A stretch of DNA of 64,000 nucleotides from Burkholderiales bacterium RIFCSPLOWO2_02_FULL_57_36 (GTDB lineage: Bacteria > Pseudomonadota > Gammaproteobacteria > Burkholderiales > Burkholderiaceae_D): positions 82,262 through 146,261 of the forward strand of contig MESE01000057.1 of NCBI GenBank assembly GCA_001770855.1, written 5' to 3'. Below are positions 1-7,652 of this stretch, one piece after another. The notes under the pieces are model-generated. The model did not search any database. It worked only from the letters and a program-made list of their open reading frames with translations, and was not told the DNA's origin. The position numbers and the translations under genes were made by a program. The stretch's first letter is position 1. Each line of letters begins with the position of its first letter.

Positions 1-1
1 C

Positions 2-406
2 GATCGCATCGGCGGCATCAAGACGCTGTCGATCATGTATATCGTCGCTGCGGCTTTCCTGTTTGTTGCCAGCATTGGACTACAGTCGGAAGTGGCGGCA
101 GTAATTGTCTTCGTCGGCGCGATGCTGGCGCTCGGCACCGGAAACGGCGCGGTATTTCAACTGGTGCCGCAGCGCTTCCGCAAGGAAATCGGCGTGATGA
201 CCGGCATGGTCGGCATGGCCGGCGGGATCGGCGGCTTTTATCTGGCCTCCAGTCTTGGCGTTTCGAAGCAGCTGACCGGCGATTACCGGATTGGCTTGAT
301 CATCTTCGCATCGCTGGCTGTGGTTGCGTTGATCGGGCTTTCTTCAGTCAAGACCCGCTGGCGTACAACCTGGGGCAGCGCCGCGATGACGACTGCCAGG
401 ATATGA
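2..406 (+). CDS. C-terminal part of an MFS nitrate/nitrite transporter (NarK/NasA type), cut by the window edge
   Basis: The frame is open from base 2 and ends with TGA at 404-406, so the start lies outside the window. The visible ~134 residues begin with DRIGG, the end of the conserved MFS cytoplasmic loop. Hydrophobic helices follow, with the small-residue motifs GTGNGAVFQLVPQRF and GMVGMAGGIGGF, which match the second nitrate-signature region of NarK/NasA transporters. The family moves nitrate or nitrite across the inner membrane. The stop lies one base before the ATG of the PP2C/kinase gene, so the two are almost certainly cotranscribed. The nitrate theme continues in the ABC transporter operon 4.7 kb downstream. 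Family assignment is good; nitrate rather than nitrite specificity is inferred. Confidence 0.8.
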   Translation, partial: DRIGGIKTLSIMYIVAAAFLFVASIGLQSEVAAVIVFVGAMLALGTGNGAVFQLVPQRFRKEIGVMTGMVGMAGGIGGFYLASSLGVSKQLTGDYRIGLIIFASLAVVALIGLSSVKTRWRTTWGSAAMTTARI

Positions 407-407
407 C

Positions 408-2108
408 ATGCCCTTGATGATCGACACCGGCCATGCCACGCTTGCGGGTCTGCGCGAGCGCAACGAGGATTTCGTTGGCATGGTCACGCCGCACGAGCCG
501 GAACTGTCGGCCAAGGGGCTGCTGGCGGCGATTGCCGATGGCGTGTCGGGCAACGACGGCGGCCGTGAAGCATCCGAGTATGCGGTGCGCGGATTGCTCG
601 CGGATTATTACGCGACGCCGGATACCTGGCCGGTCACTCAGGCGCTCGACCGTGTGATCAAGGCAACCAACAGCTGGGTTCAGCATCAGGGAGCGATTCG
701 CCGCGAACTTGCGGGGATGGCGACGACGCTCACCGCGGTCGTTTTGCGCGGCGGCTTTTACTATTTCGCGCATGTCGGCGACACGCGAATCTATCTGTTG
801 CGCAATGGCGCGCTGACCAGATTGACAACCGATCATGTGTGGGACCGACCTGAAATGCATCATGTGCTGACGCGCGCGATCGGGCTGGATTCGCGACTGG
901 CGATCGATCACGGCATGGGCGAATTGCAAGTACGCGACGTATTTTTGCTGGCGACCGACGGCATGTGGGCATCGCTTGCGGAGCATGAAATTGCAGCGCT
1001 GTTAGCCGATGTGGCAACGGGAAAATGCGCCGCGGCGGATTGCGCGGATGGGTTGACCAATGCCGCGCTCGCAGCCGGGTCGAGCGACAACATCAGTGCG
1101 CTGGTGCTGAAGATTCACGCTTTGCCGGAAGAAAATCTGCGCGATGCCTTGTCGGCTTCGCAGCAACTGCCGTTTCCGCCAAAACTCAAAGTTGGGCAAG
1201 CCATCGACGGCTATCTGGTCGATGCATTGATTCACGAGTCGAAAACCACGATGCTGTATCGCGTTATCGATCCGAAATCACAACGAAGGCTGGTGTTGAA
1301 AACCCTGCATCCGGATCATGCCAACGATGCGCAGGAACGCTCCGCATTTGCGCATGAAGAATGGCTCGCCAAAAAAGTGGTGGCGCGCTTTTTCCCGCAA
1401 GTGATCATGCCGGAGCAAAGAAGCTTTCTTTATTATCTGACGACGTGGCATCAAGGGCACACATTGCAGCAACGCCTGGATGCGGGCGAGCATTTCACGA
1501 TTCCCGATGCCATCGCCCATGCAAGCAAACTGGTGCGTGCGATCGGCGCGCTGCATCGGCGCAGCATCATCCATCGCGATATCAAGCCGGGCAATGTGCA
1601 CCTGGGTGACGATGGAGAATTGCGCATCCTCGACCTGGGCGTCGCCCAATCGGGCCTGGATCACGACGTCGATACAACGCCAATGGCAGGTACGCCATCA
1701 TTCCTTGCGCCGGAACAGTTCGATCATGAGCCTCCGTCGCCGCAATCCGACATCTACGCCGCCGGCGTCACGATTTACATGATGCTGACGCGCCGTTATC
1801 CCTATGGCGAAATCGAACCGTTTCAGCGGCCGCGCTTCGGCGAACCCGCGCCTCCGTCCCGGTACCGCCCCGACCTGCCGCATTGGCTGGAAAACGTATT
1901 GCTGAAAGCGGTTGCCAGAGACCGGGTCGACCGATTCGAAACCGCCGAGGAATTCCTGCTCGCGCTAGAGCGTGGCGCCAGCCGGCCGCTTGCCCCGCCA
2001 CCATCGCCGTCGCTGGCCAAGCGTAATCCGTTGGCATTATGGCAAGCGATCGCGGTGATTTTATTCATTACGAATTTGCTGATGCTTTATCTCATGACGA
2101 TAAGCTAG
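408..2108 (+). CDS. Bifunctional PP2C-type protein phosphatase / Ser-Thr protein kinase, membrane anchored
   Basis: A 566-residue fusion. Residues ~5-236 are a PP2C domain with the metal-binding motifs in order: RNED near 18, ADGVSG near 43, VGDTRIYL near 123, TDGMW near 183 and SDNIS near 226. Residues ~268-520 are a eukaryotic-type kinase with Lys298 in VLKTL, HRDIKPGN at 389-396, DLG (in place of DFG) at 409-411 and APEQ at 434. One transmembrane helix (~542-563) ends the protein, so both domains face the cytoplasm. The kinase has no clear glycine-rich loop. The gene starts one base after the nitrate transporter gene stops, which implies translational coupling. The same pairing next to nitrate-assimilation genes is known in other beta- and gammaproteobacteria. 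A role in post-translational control of nitrate uptake or reduction is inferred. An in-frame ATG three codons later is an alternative start. Confidence 0.9.
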   Translation: MPLMIDTGHATLAGLRERNEDFVGMVTPHEPELSAKGLLAAIADGVSGNDGGREASEYAVRGLLADYYATPDTWPVTQALDRVIKATNSWVQHQGAIRRELAGMATTLTAVVLRGGFYYFAHVGDTRIYLLRNGALTRLTTDHVWDRPEMHHVLTRAIGLDSRLAIDHGMGELQVRDVFLLATDGMWASLAEHEIAALLADVATGKCAAADCADGLTNAALAAGSSDNISALVLKIHALPEENLRDALSASQQLPFPPKLKVGQAIDGYLVDALIHESKTTMLYRVIDPKSQRRLVLKTLHPDHANDAQERSAFAHEEWLAKKVVARFFPQVIMPEQRSFLYYLTTWHQGHTLQQRLDAGEHFTIPDAIAHASKLVRAIGALHRRSIIHRDIKPGNVHLGDDGELRILDLGVAQSGLDHDVDTTPMAGTPSFLAPEQFDHEPPSPQSDIYAAGVTIYMMLTRRYPYGEIEPFQRPRFGEPAPPSRYRPDLPHWLENVLLKAVARDRVDRFETAEEFLLALERGASRPLAPPPSPSLAKRNPLALWQAIAVILFITNLLMLYLMTIS

Positions 2109-2442
2109 CTGACGGCGACGTCGGTCTTGGCTGCGGCATTGTCGGCGCTGCGCAAGTACTCGCTTCACATCCCGCCTGATATCGCTCGCTGCAGCGAGAA
2201 ATTGACCTGCGGCAAATTTCCCGATATACACTATAGATCGGGAACGAATAAAGTTAGAACCCGATCCCCTCACCCCGGCCCTCTCCCAGAGGGAGAGGGT
2301 GAGAATAGCAGCCCGAAAAATAGAACCTTTTCCGGGCCGAATCAATAAGTACCCGAAACGGTTCAAGGCTATTGAAGAAGCTGCGACATTGTTTTCAACA
2401 GCCTGATGCTTCCGCCGGAAGCGATCGGGGTCGAGGGCCATC
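2109..2442. other. Intergenic region between the kinase and glutamate-synthase-like genes
   Basis: This 334-bp gap has no convincing gene. It holds two inverted repeats. One has 8-bp arms TTCCCGAT (2218-2225) and ATCGGGAA (2237-2244) around an 11-base spacer. The other is the palindromic element at 2269-2303, listed separately. Either could act in transcription termination after the kinase gene. No typical U-tract terminator follows the first repeat. Confidence 0.5.
2269..2303. repeat. REP-like palindromic element with CCCTCTCCC/GGGAGAGGG arms
   Basis: An imperfect palindrome: CTCACCCC, GG, CCCTCTCCC, the 3-base turn AGA, then GGGAGAGGG and TGAG. The inner arms pair over 9 bp and the outer arms over about 7 bp, with a small bulge. 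Elements of this composition are common dispersed intergenic repeats in many proteobacteria. I found only one copy in the window, so its repeat nature here rests on general knowledge. Confidence 0.55.
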
Positions 2443-4068
2443 ATGCGGAATTTTCCATTGCGTTATCTGACTTTCATGATCGTGGCGACCATGTTTGCGC
2501 TTTCCCTTGTGCTTGCACTCATGGGTTACAGCGATTGGTGGCTGGCGGTCATTTCCGGCGCGCTCACTGCGGTCGGCATGGCCGATATGATGCAGACCAG
2601 GCGTTCGATCCTGCGCAACTATCCGATCCTGGCGCATTTCCGCTTTTTTTTCGAATCGATTCGTCCCGAGATACGCCAGTACTTTCTGGAAGACGAAACA
2701 TCGGCCAATCCATTCTCGCGCGCGCAACGATCAATCGTCTACCAACGCGCCAAACAGCAGTTGGATAAACGTGCGTTCGGCACGCAACTGGACGTGTACC
2801 AGACCGGTTATGAATGGATCAATCACTCGATCGTGCCTGCCAAGCTGGAGTCGCACGACTTCCGCATCACGGTCGGCGCCACCCGCGCGCAACCCTATTC
2901 GGCCAGCGTGTTCAATATTTCCGCGATGAGTTTCGGCGCACTATCGGCAAACGCGATCCGCGCGCTGAATCAGGGCGCTCAGAGGGGCCGGTTCATGCAC
3001 GATACCGGCGAAGGCAGTATCAGCCGTTATCATCGCCCGGACGATCCGAACGACGCCGGCGGCGATCTGATGTGGGAAATCGGTTCCGGCTACTTCGGGT
3101 GCCGTAACCCGGACGGCAGTTTTTCGGCCGAACGCTTCACGGCCAATGCGACGCTGCCGCAAGTGAAAATGATCGAGGTCAAGTTGTCGCAAGGCGCCAA
3201 GCCGGGGCACGGTGGCGTATTGCCCGGCGCCAAAGTGACAGCCGAAATCGCCGCTGCGCGCGGCGTCGTGGCGGGTGTCGACTGTGTGTCGCCGGCGTCG
3301 CATTCGGCGTTCGACACGCCGATCGGCCTGCTGCGCTTCGTCGACAATTTGCGTACGCTGTCGGGCGGCAAACCAACCGGCTTCAAGCTGGCAATGGGCC
3401 ACCCATGGGAGTTTTTCGGCATTGCCAAGGCCATGCTCGAAACCGGCATCACGCCCGACTTCATCGTGGTCGATGGCGGTGAAGGCGGGACCGGCGCCGC
3501 GCCGGTCGAGTTCACCGACCATGTGGGCGCGCCACTGCAGGAAGCGCTGTTGCTGGTACACAATACGCTGGTCGGCATCGGGCTGCGCGACCAAGTGAAA
3601 ATCGGCGCATCGGGCAAGATCGTCACTGCGTTCGACATTGCGCGCACCTTGGCGCTGGGTGCCGACTGGTGCAATTCGGCGCGCGGCTTCATGTTCGCGC
3701 TCGGCTGCATCCAATCGCACAGCTGCCATACCGGCAAATGTCCAACCGGCGTGACCACTCAGGATCCGTTGCGCCAGCGTGCACTGGTTATCCCGGACAA
3801 AGCGGAGCGCGTCTCGCATTTCCACCAAAACACGCTGAAAGCGCTGGCCGAACTGATTTCCGCAGCCGGCCTGTCACATCCGTCACAGCTTAAACCCCAT
3901 CACCTGGTGCGGCGTGTGTCGCAAGAGCAGGTCAAGCTGGCGGCAACGCTGCTCACTTACCTAGAGTCGGGGCAACTGCTGGATAGCGCCCAATTGGCGC
4001 AGCTCCCCGCCGTATTTGGCAAATACTGGCCGATTGCCCGCGCCGAGTCGTTCCACCCCATTCTGTAG
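2443..4068 (+). CDS. FMN-binding glutamate-synthase-family protein with N-terminal membrane anchor
   Basis: A 541-residue protein. Two hydrophobic helices (about residues 7-24 and 28-46) are followed by a domain of the glutamate-synthase central/FMN type (GltB-like TIM barrel). Visible signatures are FNISAMSFGALS, HDTGEGSIS, VDGGEGGTGAAP and KIGASGKIVTAFD. A cysteine cluster of the 3Fe-4S type follows (C422, C428, C433, in GCIQSHSC..GKCPTG). It lacks the amidotransferase domain of full GltB, so it cannot use glutamine by itself in the known way. The family (B. subtilis YerD-like) has no settled reaction. The neighbours concern nitrogen assimilation, which fits a role in glutamate metabolism, but that is an inference. 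The ATG follows GAGGG at a usable distance. Confidence 0.85.
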   Translation: MRNFPLRYLTFMIVATMFALSLVLALMGYSDWWLAVISGALTAVGMADMMQTRRSILRNYPILAHFRFFFESIRPEIRQYFLEDETSANPFSRAQRSIVYQRAKQQLDKRAFGTQLDVYQTGYEWINHSIVPAKLESHDFRITVGATRAQPYSASVFNISAMSFGALSANAIRALNQGAQRGRFMHDTGEGSISRYHRPDDPNDAGGDLMWEIGSGYFGCRNPDGSFSAERFTANATLPQVKMIEVKLSQGAKPGHGGVLPGAKVTAEIAAARGVVAGVDCVSPASHSAFDTPIGLLRFVDNLRTLSGGKPTGFKLAMGHPWEFFGIAKAMLETGITPDFIVVDGGEGGTGAAPVEFTDHVGAPLQEALLLVHNTLVGIGLRDQVKIGASGKIVTAFDIARTLALGADWCNSARGFMFALGCIQSHSCHTGKCPTGVTTQDPLRQRALVIPDKAERVSHFHQNTLKALAELISAAGLSHPSQLKPHHLVRRVSQEQVKLAATLLTYLESGQLLDSAQLAQLPAVFGKYWPIARAESFHPIL

Positions 4069-4181
4069 CCCCTTTCCGCATTTTCAATAAATATGTTGAC
4101 GCACGGAAATAAATCGGATTTACTGTAGCTTATCCATGTGTTTTCCCGGTGACTAACCGGCTGACTCAATCGTCACATGCC

Positions 4182-4487
4182 ATGATTACCAACCCAACCA
4201 CCATCAGCCACGAATTCTTCAAGACGGTCAATTCAGACGTCTCGTGCCATATCAAGAAGAAATTGCGCGCGATGGATATCGAAGTCACAGCGCTGGAATT
4301 GCATAATTCATCGTTGACCAGGACTTTCCGGGTGTACCTGACGGTTGCGCGGGCGGTAAATCTGAAGACGCTTTACGTGGCTGAACAAATCGTATGCCAG
4401 GAAATCGAAAAGCAGTTTGCCTTTCGTCCGCATGCGTTTTACTGGAGCTATCGCCCTGATCCGACAGAAGCGCACGACGAAAAATAA
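4182..4487 (+). CDS. Hypothetical 101-residue protein
   Basis: I do not recognise this protein. The frame opens with a GTG at 4149, but the ATG at 4182 (MITNPTTISHEFF) is more likely, because the extra 11 residues look non-conserved. The sequence is soluble and mixed alpha/beta. It has a basic helix (HIKKKLRAMDI), a strand TALELH, then RTFRVYLTV, a helix TLYVAEQIVCQEIEKQ and a C-terminal strand AFYWSYRP. The alternation resembles a ferredoxin-like small domain, such as the cytoplasmic domain of cation-diffusion facilitators, but no key residue supports that. It stands alone between the glutamate-synthase-like gene and the nitrate regulatory region. The rapid onset of non-coding sequence after its stop supports it being a real gene. 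Confidence 0.6.
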   Translation: MITNPTTISHEFFKTVNSDVSCHIKKKLRAMDIEVTALELHNSSLTRTFRVYLTVARAVNLKTLYVAEQIVCQEIEKQFAFRPHAFYWSYRPDPTEAHDEK

Positions 4488-4602
4488 TCGCCGCTTGCTA
4501 CGCACGAACACTCCGCTTCCCCTTCGAGAATTTCCCCTACCCCCAGCGCCGGACCACAACCCCGGTCGATCGTCGGCTTTCGCAATAAACATACACCCAC
4601 AT

Positions 4603-4619
4603 CGCACCAATTTAGTGCG
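4603..4619. promoter_or_regulatory. Candidate NtrC-binding site
   Basis: CGCAC-CAATTTA-GTGCG is a near-perfect dyad that fits the NtrC enhancer pattern (GCACC, five bases, GGTGC) except for one base. It lies about 220 bp upstream of the -24/-12 promoter at 4838, a typical enhancer distance. A right half-site GGTGCA occurs at 4645-4650. The assignment rests on pattern and position only. Confidence 0.5.
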
Positions 4620-4837
4620 ACCCACGAGAAAAAGGTGCCTATCCGGTGCAGCAGCGCCGGATCGCCGGATTTTCTGTACGCAATCAATGGAAAAGCTGGA
4701 TCAAACCTAATCGGCCGACGCAAGGCGGGGCGCAATCAGCGTCTTCTCGTCGATGCGCAAAGGATGCCCGGCCAATATCATTCCAATCAAGGCCAACCGG
4801 CAACATACAAACGCCATTGAGATAATAAAAACACAAC

Positions 4838-4853
4838 TGGCATAAGCATTGCT
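4838..4853 (+). promoter_or_regulatory. Sigma-54 (-24/-12) promoter of the nitrate transport operon
   Basis: TGGCATAAGCATTGCT matches the sigma-54 consensus (TGGCAC, N5, TTGCW), with GG and GC separated by exactly 10 bases. Transcription would begin near 4864, just before the first leader hairpin. The pairing with an upstream NtrC-like dyad and a nitrate operon downstream makes this a well-supported call. Confidence 0.8.
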
Positions 4854-4876
4854 TAGCAGTATCCGAGGTCCCACGA

Positions 4877-4996
4877 GCACTGGCTATCGTTCAACGCGGA
4901 ACGAGCAGTGCACGGGATTACGGCAATCGACGCATTCCGCGATCGCTCTCATGTTGCAGAGGTAAAAAAAACTTTCGCGGCCCAACGACGGGCCGC
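4877..4996 (+). ncRNA. ANTAR-target leader RNA (two hairpins with AnnGnn hexaloops) upstream of nrtA
   Basis: Hairpin P1 (4877-4911) has an inner 6-bp stem TCGTTC/GAACGA (4887-4904) closed by the hexaloop AACGCG. Beyond a small internal loop it has an outer stem GCACTG/CAGTGC. Hairpin P2 (4977-4996) has a 7-bp stem GCGGCCC/GGGCCGC closed by the hexaloop AACGAC. Both loops carry A at position 1 and G at position 4, the known recognition feature of ANTAR-domain antiterminators such as NasR, NasT, EutV and AmiR. P2 lies 11 bases before the intrinsic terminator. The spacing between P1 and P2 (65 bases) is longer than I would expect, which is the weak point. A matching regulator gene (nasT) lies at 15166-15807. 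Confidence 0.8.
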
Positions 4997-5007
4997 ACCG
5001 GACACAG

Positions 5008-5061
5008 GCGTCCACGCATCAAGCCCGACCAGGTCGGCTTGAGCGTGGACGCTTTTTTTTT
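5008..5061 (+). terminator. Conditional intrinsic terminator in the nrtA leader
   Basis: A strong hairpin pairs GCGTCCACGC (5008-5017) with GCGTGGACGC (5043-5052) and extends inward through AAGCC../..GGCTT with one bulged C. Nine T residues follow (5053-5061). It lies inside the 5' leader, 60 bases before the nrtA start codon, so full-strength termination would silence the operon. This arrangement only makes sense with regulated readthrough. Confidence 0.9.
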
Positions 5062-5121
5062 GGGCGCGCGGCGGCGCGGCCCGACAGGTTTATTTATTTT
5101 TCATTAAAGGAGTAATTGTCG

Positions 5122-6507
5122 ATGAAACGAGAATCACCAACCAAGGGACTCCCCGTACGCATGGCGATAGCCGCCGTACTCGCCTGCCAATTCCTGATCG
5201 CCCCGGCGCTTGCCGCGCCGAAGGTCGAAAAGCCCGACCTGAAGTTCGGCTTCATCAAGCTCACCGACATGGTGCCGCTGGCAATCGCATACGAAAAAGG
5301 CTACTTCGAACAGGAAGGGCTGTACGTCACGCTGGAGGCGCAAGCCAACTGGAAAGTATTGCTCGACCGCGTGATTTCCGGCGAACTCGACGGCGCTCAC
5401 ATGTTGTCAGGCCAGCCGCTCGGCGCCACCATCGGTTTCGGCACCAAGGCCGACGTCATCACCGCCTTCACCATGGACTTGAACGGCAATGCCTGTACCG
5501 TTTCCAACGACGTCTGGAGCCAGATGAAAAAGAACTTGCCGATGAAGGGGGGCAAGCCGGTGCATCCGATCAAGGCGGATGCGCTCAAACCTGTCATCAA
5601 GAGCTTCCGCGACAAGGGCGCGCCGTTCAAGATGGGCATGGTGTTCCCGGTCTCCACGCATAACTACGAGTTGCGCTATTGGCTCGCCGCCGGCGGCGTC
5701 CATCCCGGCTACTATGCGCCGGACAAGGGCGACGTCACCGGCCAGATCAATGCCGACGTGCTGATCTCGGTCACACCGCCGCCGCAGATGCCGTCGACGC
5801 TGGAGTCGGGCACCATCCACGGCTACTGCGTTGGCGAGCCGTGGAACCAGCAAGCGGTGTTCAAGGGCATCGGCGTGCCGGTCGTCGCGGACTACGACAT
5901 CCGTAACAACGTGTCGGAGAAAGTGTTCGGCGTCAACAAGGCGTGGGCTGAAAAGAATCCGAAGACGCATATCGCGGTGGTGAAGGCGCTGATCCGCGCC
6001 GGCAAGTGGCTCGATGCGGACAACGGCGGCAATCGCATGGAAGCGGTGAAAATCATTTCCAGGCCGAATTACGTCGGCGCCGACATGGCCGTGATCGCCA
6101 ACAGCATGACCGGCACGTTTGAGTACGAAAAAGGCGACAAGCGTCCGGCGCCCGACTTCAACGTGTTCTTCCGTTACCACGCCACCTATCCGTACCAATC
6201 AGATGCGGTCTGGTACCTGACGCAGATGCGCCGCTGGGGCCAGATTCCGGAATCCAAGCCGGATAGCTGGTACCTGGACATCGCGAAGAAGGTGTATCGC
6301 GCCGACATTTATCAGCAGGCGGCGAAGGAACTGATCGCCGAAGGCAAGATGACTGCGGCTGATTTCCCCGACTTCAGCAAGGAAACAGGTTTCCGTCCAG
6401 TGCAGCACACCAAGTTCATCGATGGCATTGCGTTCGACGGCAAAAAGCCGAACGCCTACGTCGACAGCTTCAAGATCGGGCTGAAGGGCAAGGACTTGGC
6501 GAAGTAA
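5122..6507 (+). CDS. nrtA: Nitrate ABC transporter substrate-binding protein (NrtA/NasF type)
   Basis: About 461 residues. The ATG at 5122 follows AAAGGAG with good spacing; the TTG two codons earlier is too close to that site. The N-terminus is a signal peptide (basic KRESPTK.., hydrophobic core to residue ~27, cleavage near ALAA). The mature part has the NrtA family signatures [32 protein letters not shown] and [10 protein letters not shown]. The C-terminal half carries [15 protein letters not shown], typical of the nitrate/bicarbonate-binding group. It binds nitrate (possibly nitrite) in the periplasm and delivers it to NrtB. It is the first gene of the operon behind the sigma-54 promoter and ANTAR leader. 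Cyanate or bicarbonate homologues exist, but the regulation favours nitrate. Confidence 0.9.
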   Translation: MKRESPTKGLPVRMAIAAVLACQFLIAPALAAPKVEKPDLKFGFIKLTDMVPLAIAYEKGYFEQEGLYVTLEAQANWKVLLDRVISGELDGAHMLSGQPLGATIGFGTKADVITAFTMDLNGNACTVSNDVWSQMKKNLPMKGGKPVHPIKADALKPVIKSFRDKGAPFKMGMVFPVSTHNYELRYWLAAGGVHPGYYAPDKGDVTGQINADVLISVTPPPQMPSTLESGTIHGYCVGEPWNQQAVFKGIGVPVVADYDIRNNVSEKVFGVNKAWAEKNPKTHIAVVKALIRAGKWLDADNGGNRMEAVKIISRPNYVGADMAVIANSMTGTFEYEKGDKRPAPDFNVFFRYHATYPYQSDAVWYLTQMRRWGQIPESKPDSWYLDIAKKVYRADIYQQAAKELIAEGKMTAADFPDFSKETGFRPVQHTKFIDGIAFDGKKPNAYVDSFKIGLKGKDLAK

Positions 6508-6532
6508 TCAAGAAATAGCGCCCGTTGGTAGG

Positions 6533-6586
6533 CGGCAGCGCAATTTGTTTGACGCTGCCGTCGCCCCGGCAACGACGCCGGGGCGA
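6533..6586 (+). promoter_or_regulatory. Tandem intercistronic hairpins between nrtA and nrtB
   Basis: Two adjacent perfect stem-loops. CGGCAGCG (6533-6540) pairs with CGCTGCCG (6553-6560) around a 12-base loop. TCGCCCCGGC (6561-6570) pairs with GCCGGGGCGA (6577-6586) around the hexaloop AACGAC. No U-tract follows, so they look like mRNA-stabilising or processing elements that keep the binding-protein message abundant. The second loop is identical to that of leader hairpin P2. Confidence 0.7.
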
Positions 6587-6625
6587 TCGACGGGGATTAT
6601 TGGCTTTACAAAGAGGTAAATTGCA

Positions 6626-7642
6626 ATGCTTAACCAAACCGCAAACTTCCTGGACAAGACAGGATTGACCTGGTTCGTTCCCTTCGTGCGGCTGATCGCC
6701 GGCGAAGACCCGCGCCAGCAGCTGAGAGAAATCATGTTGCAGATCGGCGTGCCGGTACTGGCTTTCACACTCTTTCTGGTGGTGTGGAACGTGCTGGCAT
6801 CCGGTGTGCAAACCAGTCTCGGCGCGATTCCCGGCCCGGCGCAAGTGGTGCAGGAGGCGAAAGGCTTGATCGCCGAACACTACGCCGAACGCGACAAGGC
6901 GCACCAATTCTATGAGCGGCAGAAAGCGCGCAACGTAGAGCTGCTGGCCGAGAATCCGCAGGCCGAGGTTTCGATTCGCGGCTGGACCGGAAAACCGACC
7001 TACTTCGACCAGATTCTCACCAGCCTGTACACGGTGTTTACCGGCTTCGCGCTGGCGACGCTGGTCGCGGTGCCGCTGGGCATCCTGTGCGGCCTGTCGC
7101 GCACGATACAGATCGGTTTGAATCCGTTGATCCAGATTTTCCGGCCGGTATCGCCGCTGGCATGGCTGCCGATCGTCACGCTGGTCGTGAGTGCGGTGTA
7201 CGCAACCTCCGACGGCGCCTGGTTCCAGAAATCCTTCATCACCTCCGCCATCACCGTAACGCTGTGCTCGCTGTGGCCGACGCTGATCAATACCGCGCTG
7301 GGCGTGTCGTCGATCGACAAGGACTTGATCAACGTGTCCAAGGTGCTGCGCCTGCACTGGACCACCAAGGTCATGAAGATCGTGCTGCCGTCGTCGCTGC
7401 AACTGATCTTCACCGGCTTGCGCCTGTCGCTCGGAGTGGGCTGGATGGTGCTGATCGCCGCCGAAATGCTGGCGCAGAATCCCGGTCTCGGCAAGTTCGT
7501 GTGGGACGAGTTCCAGAACGGCAGTTCCAACTCGCTGGGCCGCATCATGGTGGCGGTGTTTACGATCGGCTTCGTCGGCTTCCTGCTCGACCGCATCATG
7601 CAGACCCTGCAGCAATTGGTGAGCTTCGGCAACCGCAACTGA
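6626..7642 (+). CDS. nrtB: Nitrate ABC transporter permease
   Basis: A 338-residue inner-membrane protein of the NrtB/SsuC/TauC permease family. A soluble N-terminal stretch is followed by a first helix near residues 40-58. After a charged periplasmic segment (~75-125), five or six further helices form the transmembrane domain. The coupling-helix region [19 protein letters not shown] and the motif [14 protein letters not shown] are typical of the permease loop that contacts the ATPases. AAAGAGGTAA sits upstream of the ATG. The gene lies 118 bp after nrtA and 10 bp before the ATPase gene. With these products it forms the full nitrate importer. Confidence 0.9.
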   Translation: MLNQTANFLDKTGLTWFVPFVRLIAGEDPRQQLREIMLQIGVPVLAFTLFLVVWNVLASGVQTSLGAIPGPAQVVQEAKGLIAEHYAERDKAHQFYERQKARNVELLAENPQAEVSIRGWTGKPTYFDQILTSLYTVFTGFALATLVAVPLGILCGLSRTIQIGLNPLIQIFRPVSPLAWLPIVTLVVSAVYATSDGAWFQKSFITSAITVTLCSLWPTLINTALGVSSIDKDLINVSKVLRLHWTTKVMKIVLPSSLQLIFTGLRLSLGVGWMVLIAAEMLAQNPGLGKFVWDEFQNGSSNSLGRIMVAVFTIGFVGFLLDRIMQTLQQLVSFGNRN

Positions 7643-7652
7643 CAAGGGGAAC

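Noticed and set aside
4954..4965. Possible extra ANTAR hairpin (CTCT...AGAG) between P1 and P2 of the nrt leader
   Set aside because: Only four base pairs with an 8-base loop, or a hexaloop ATGTTG that lacks G at position 4.
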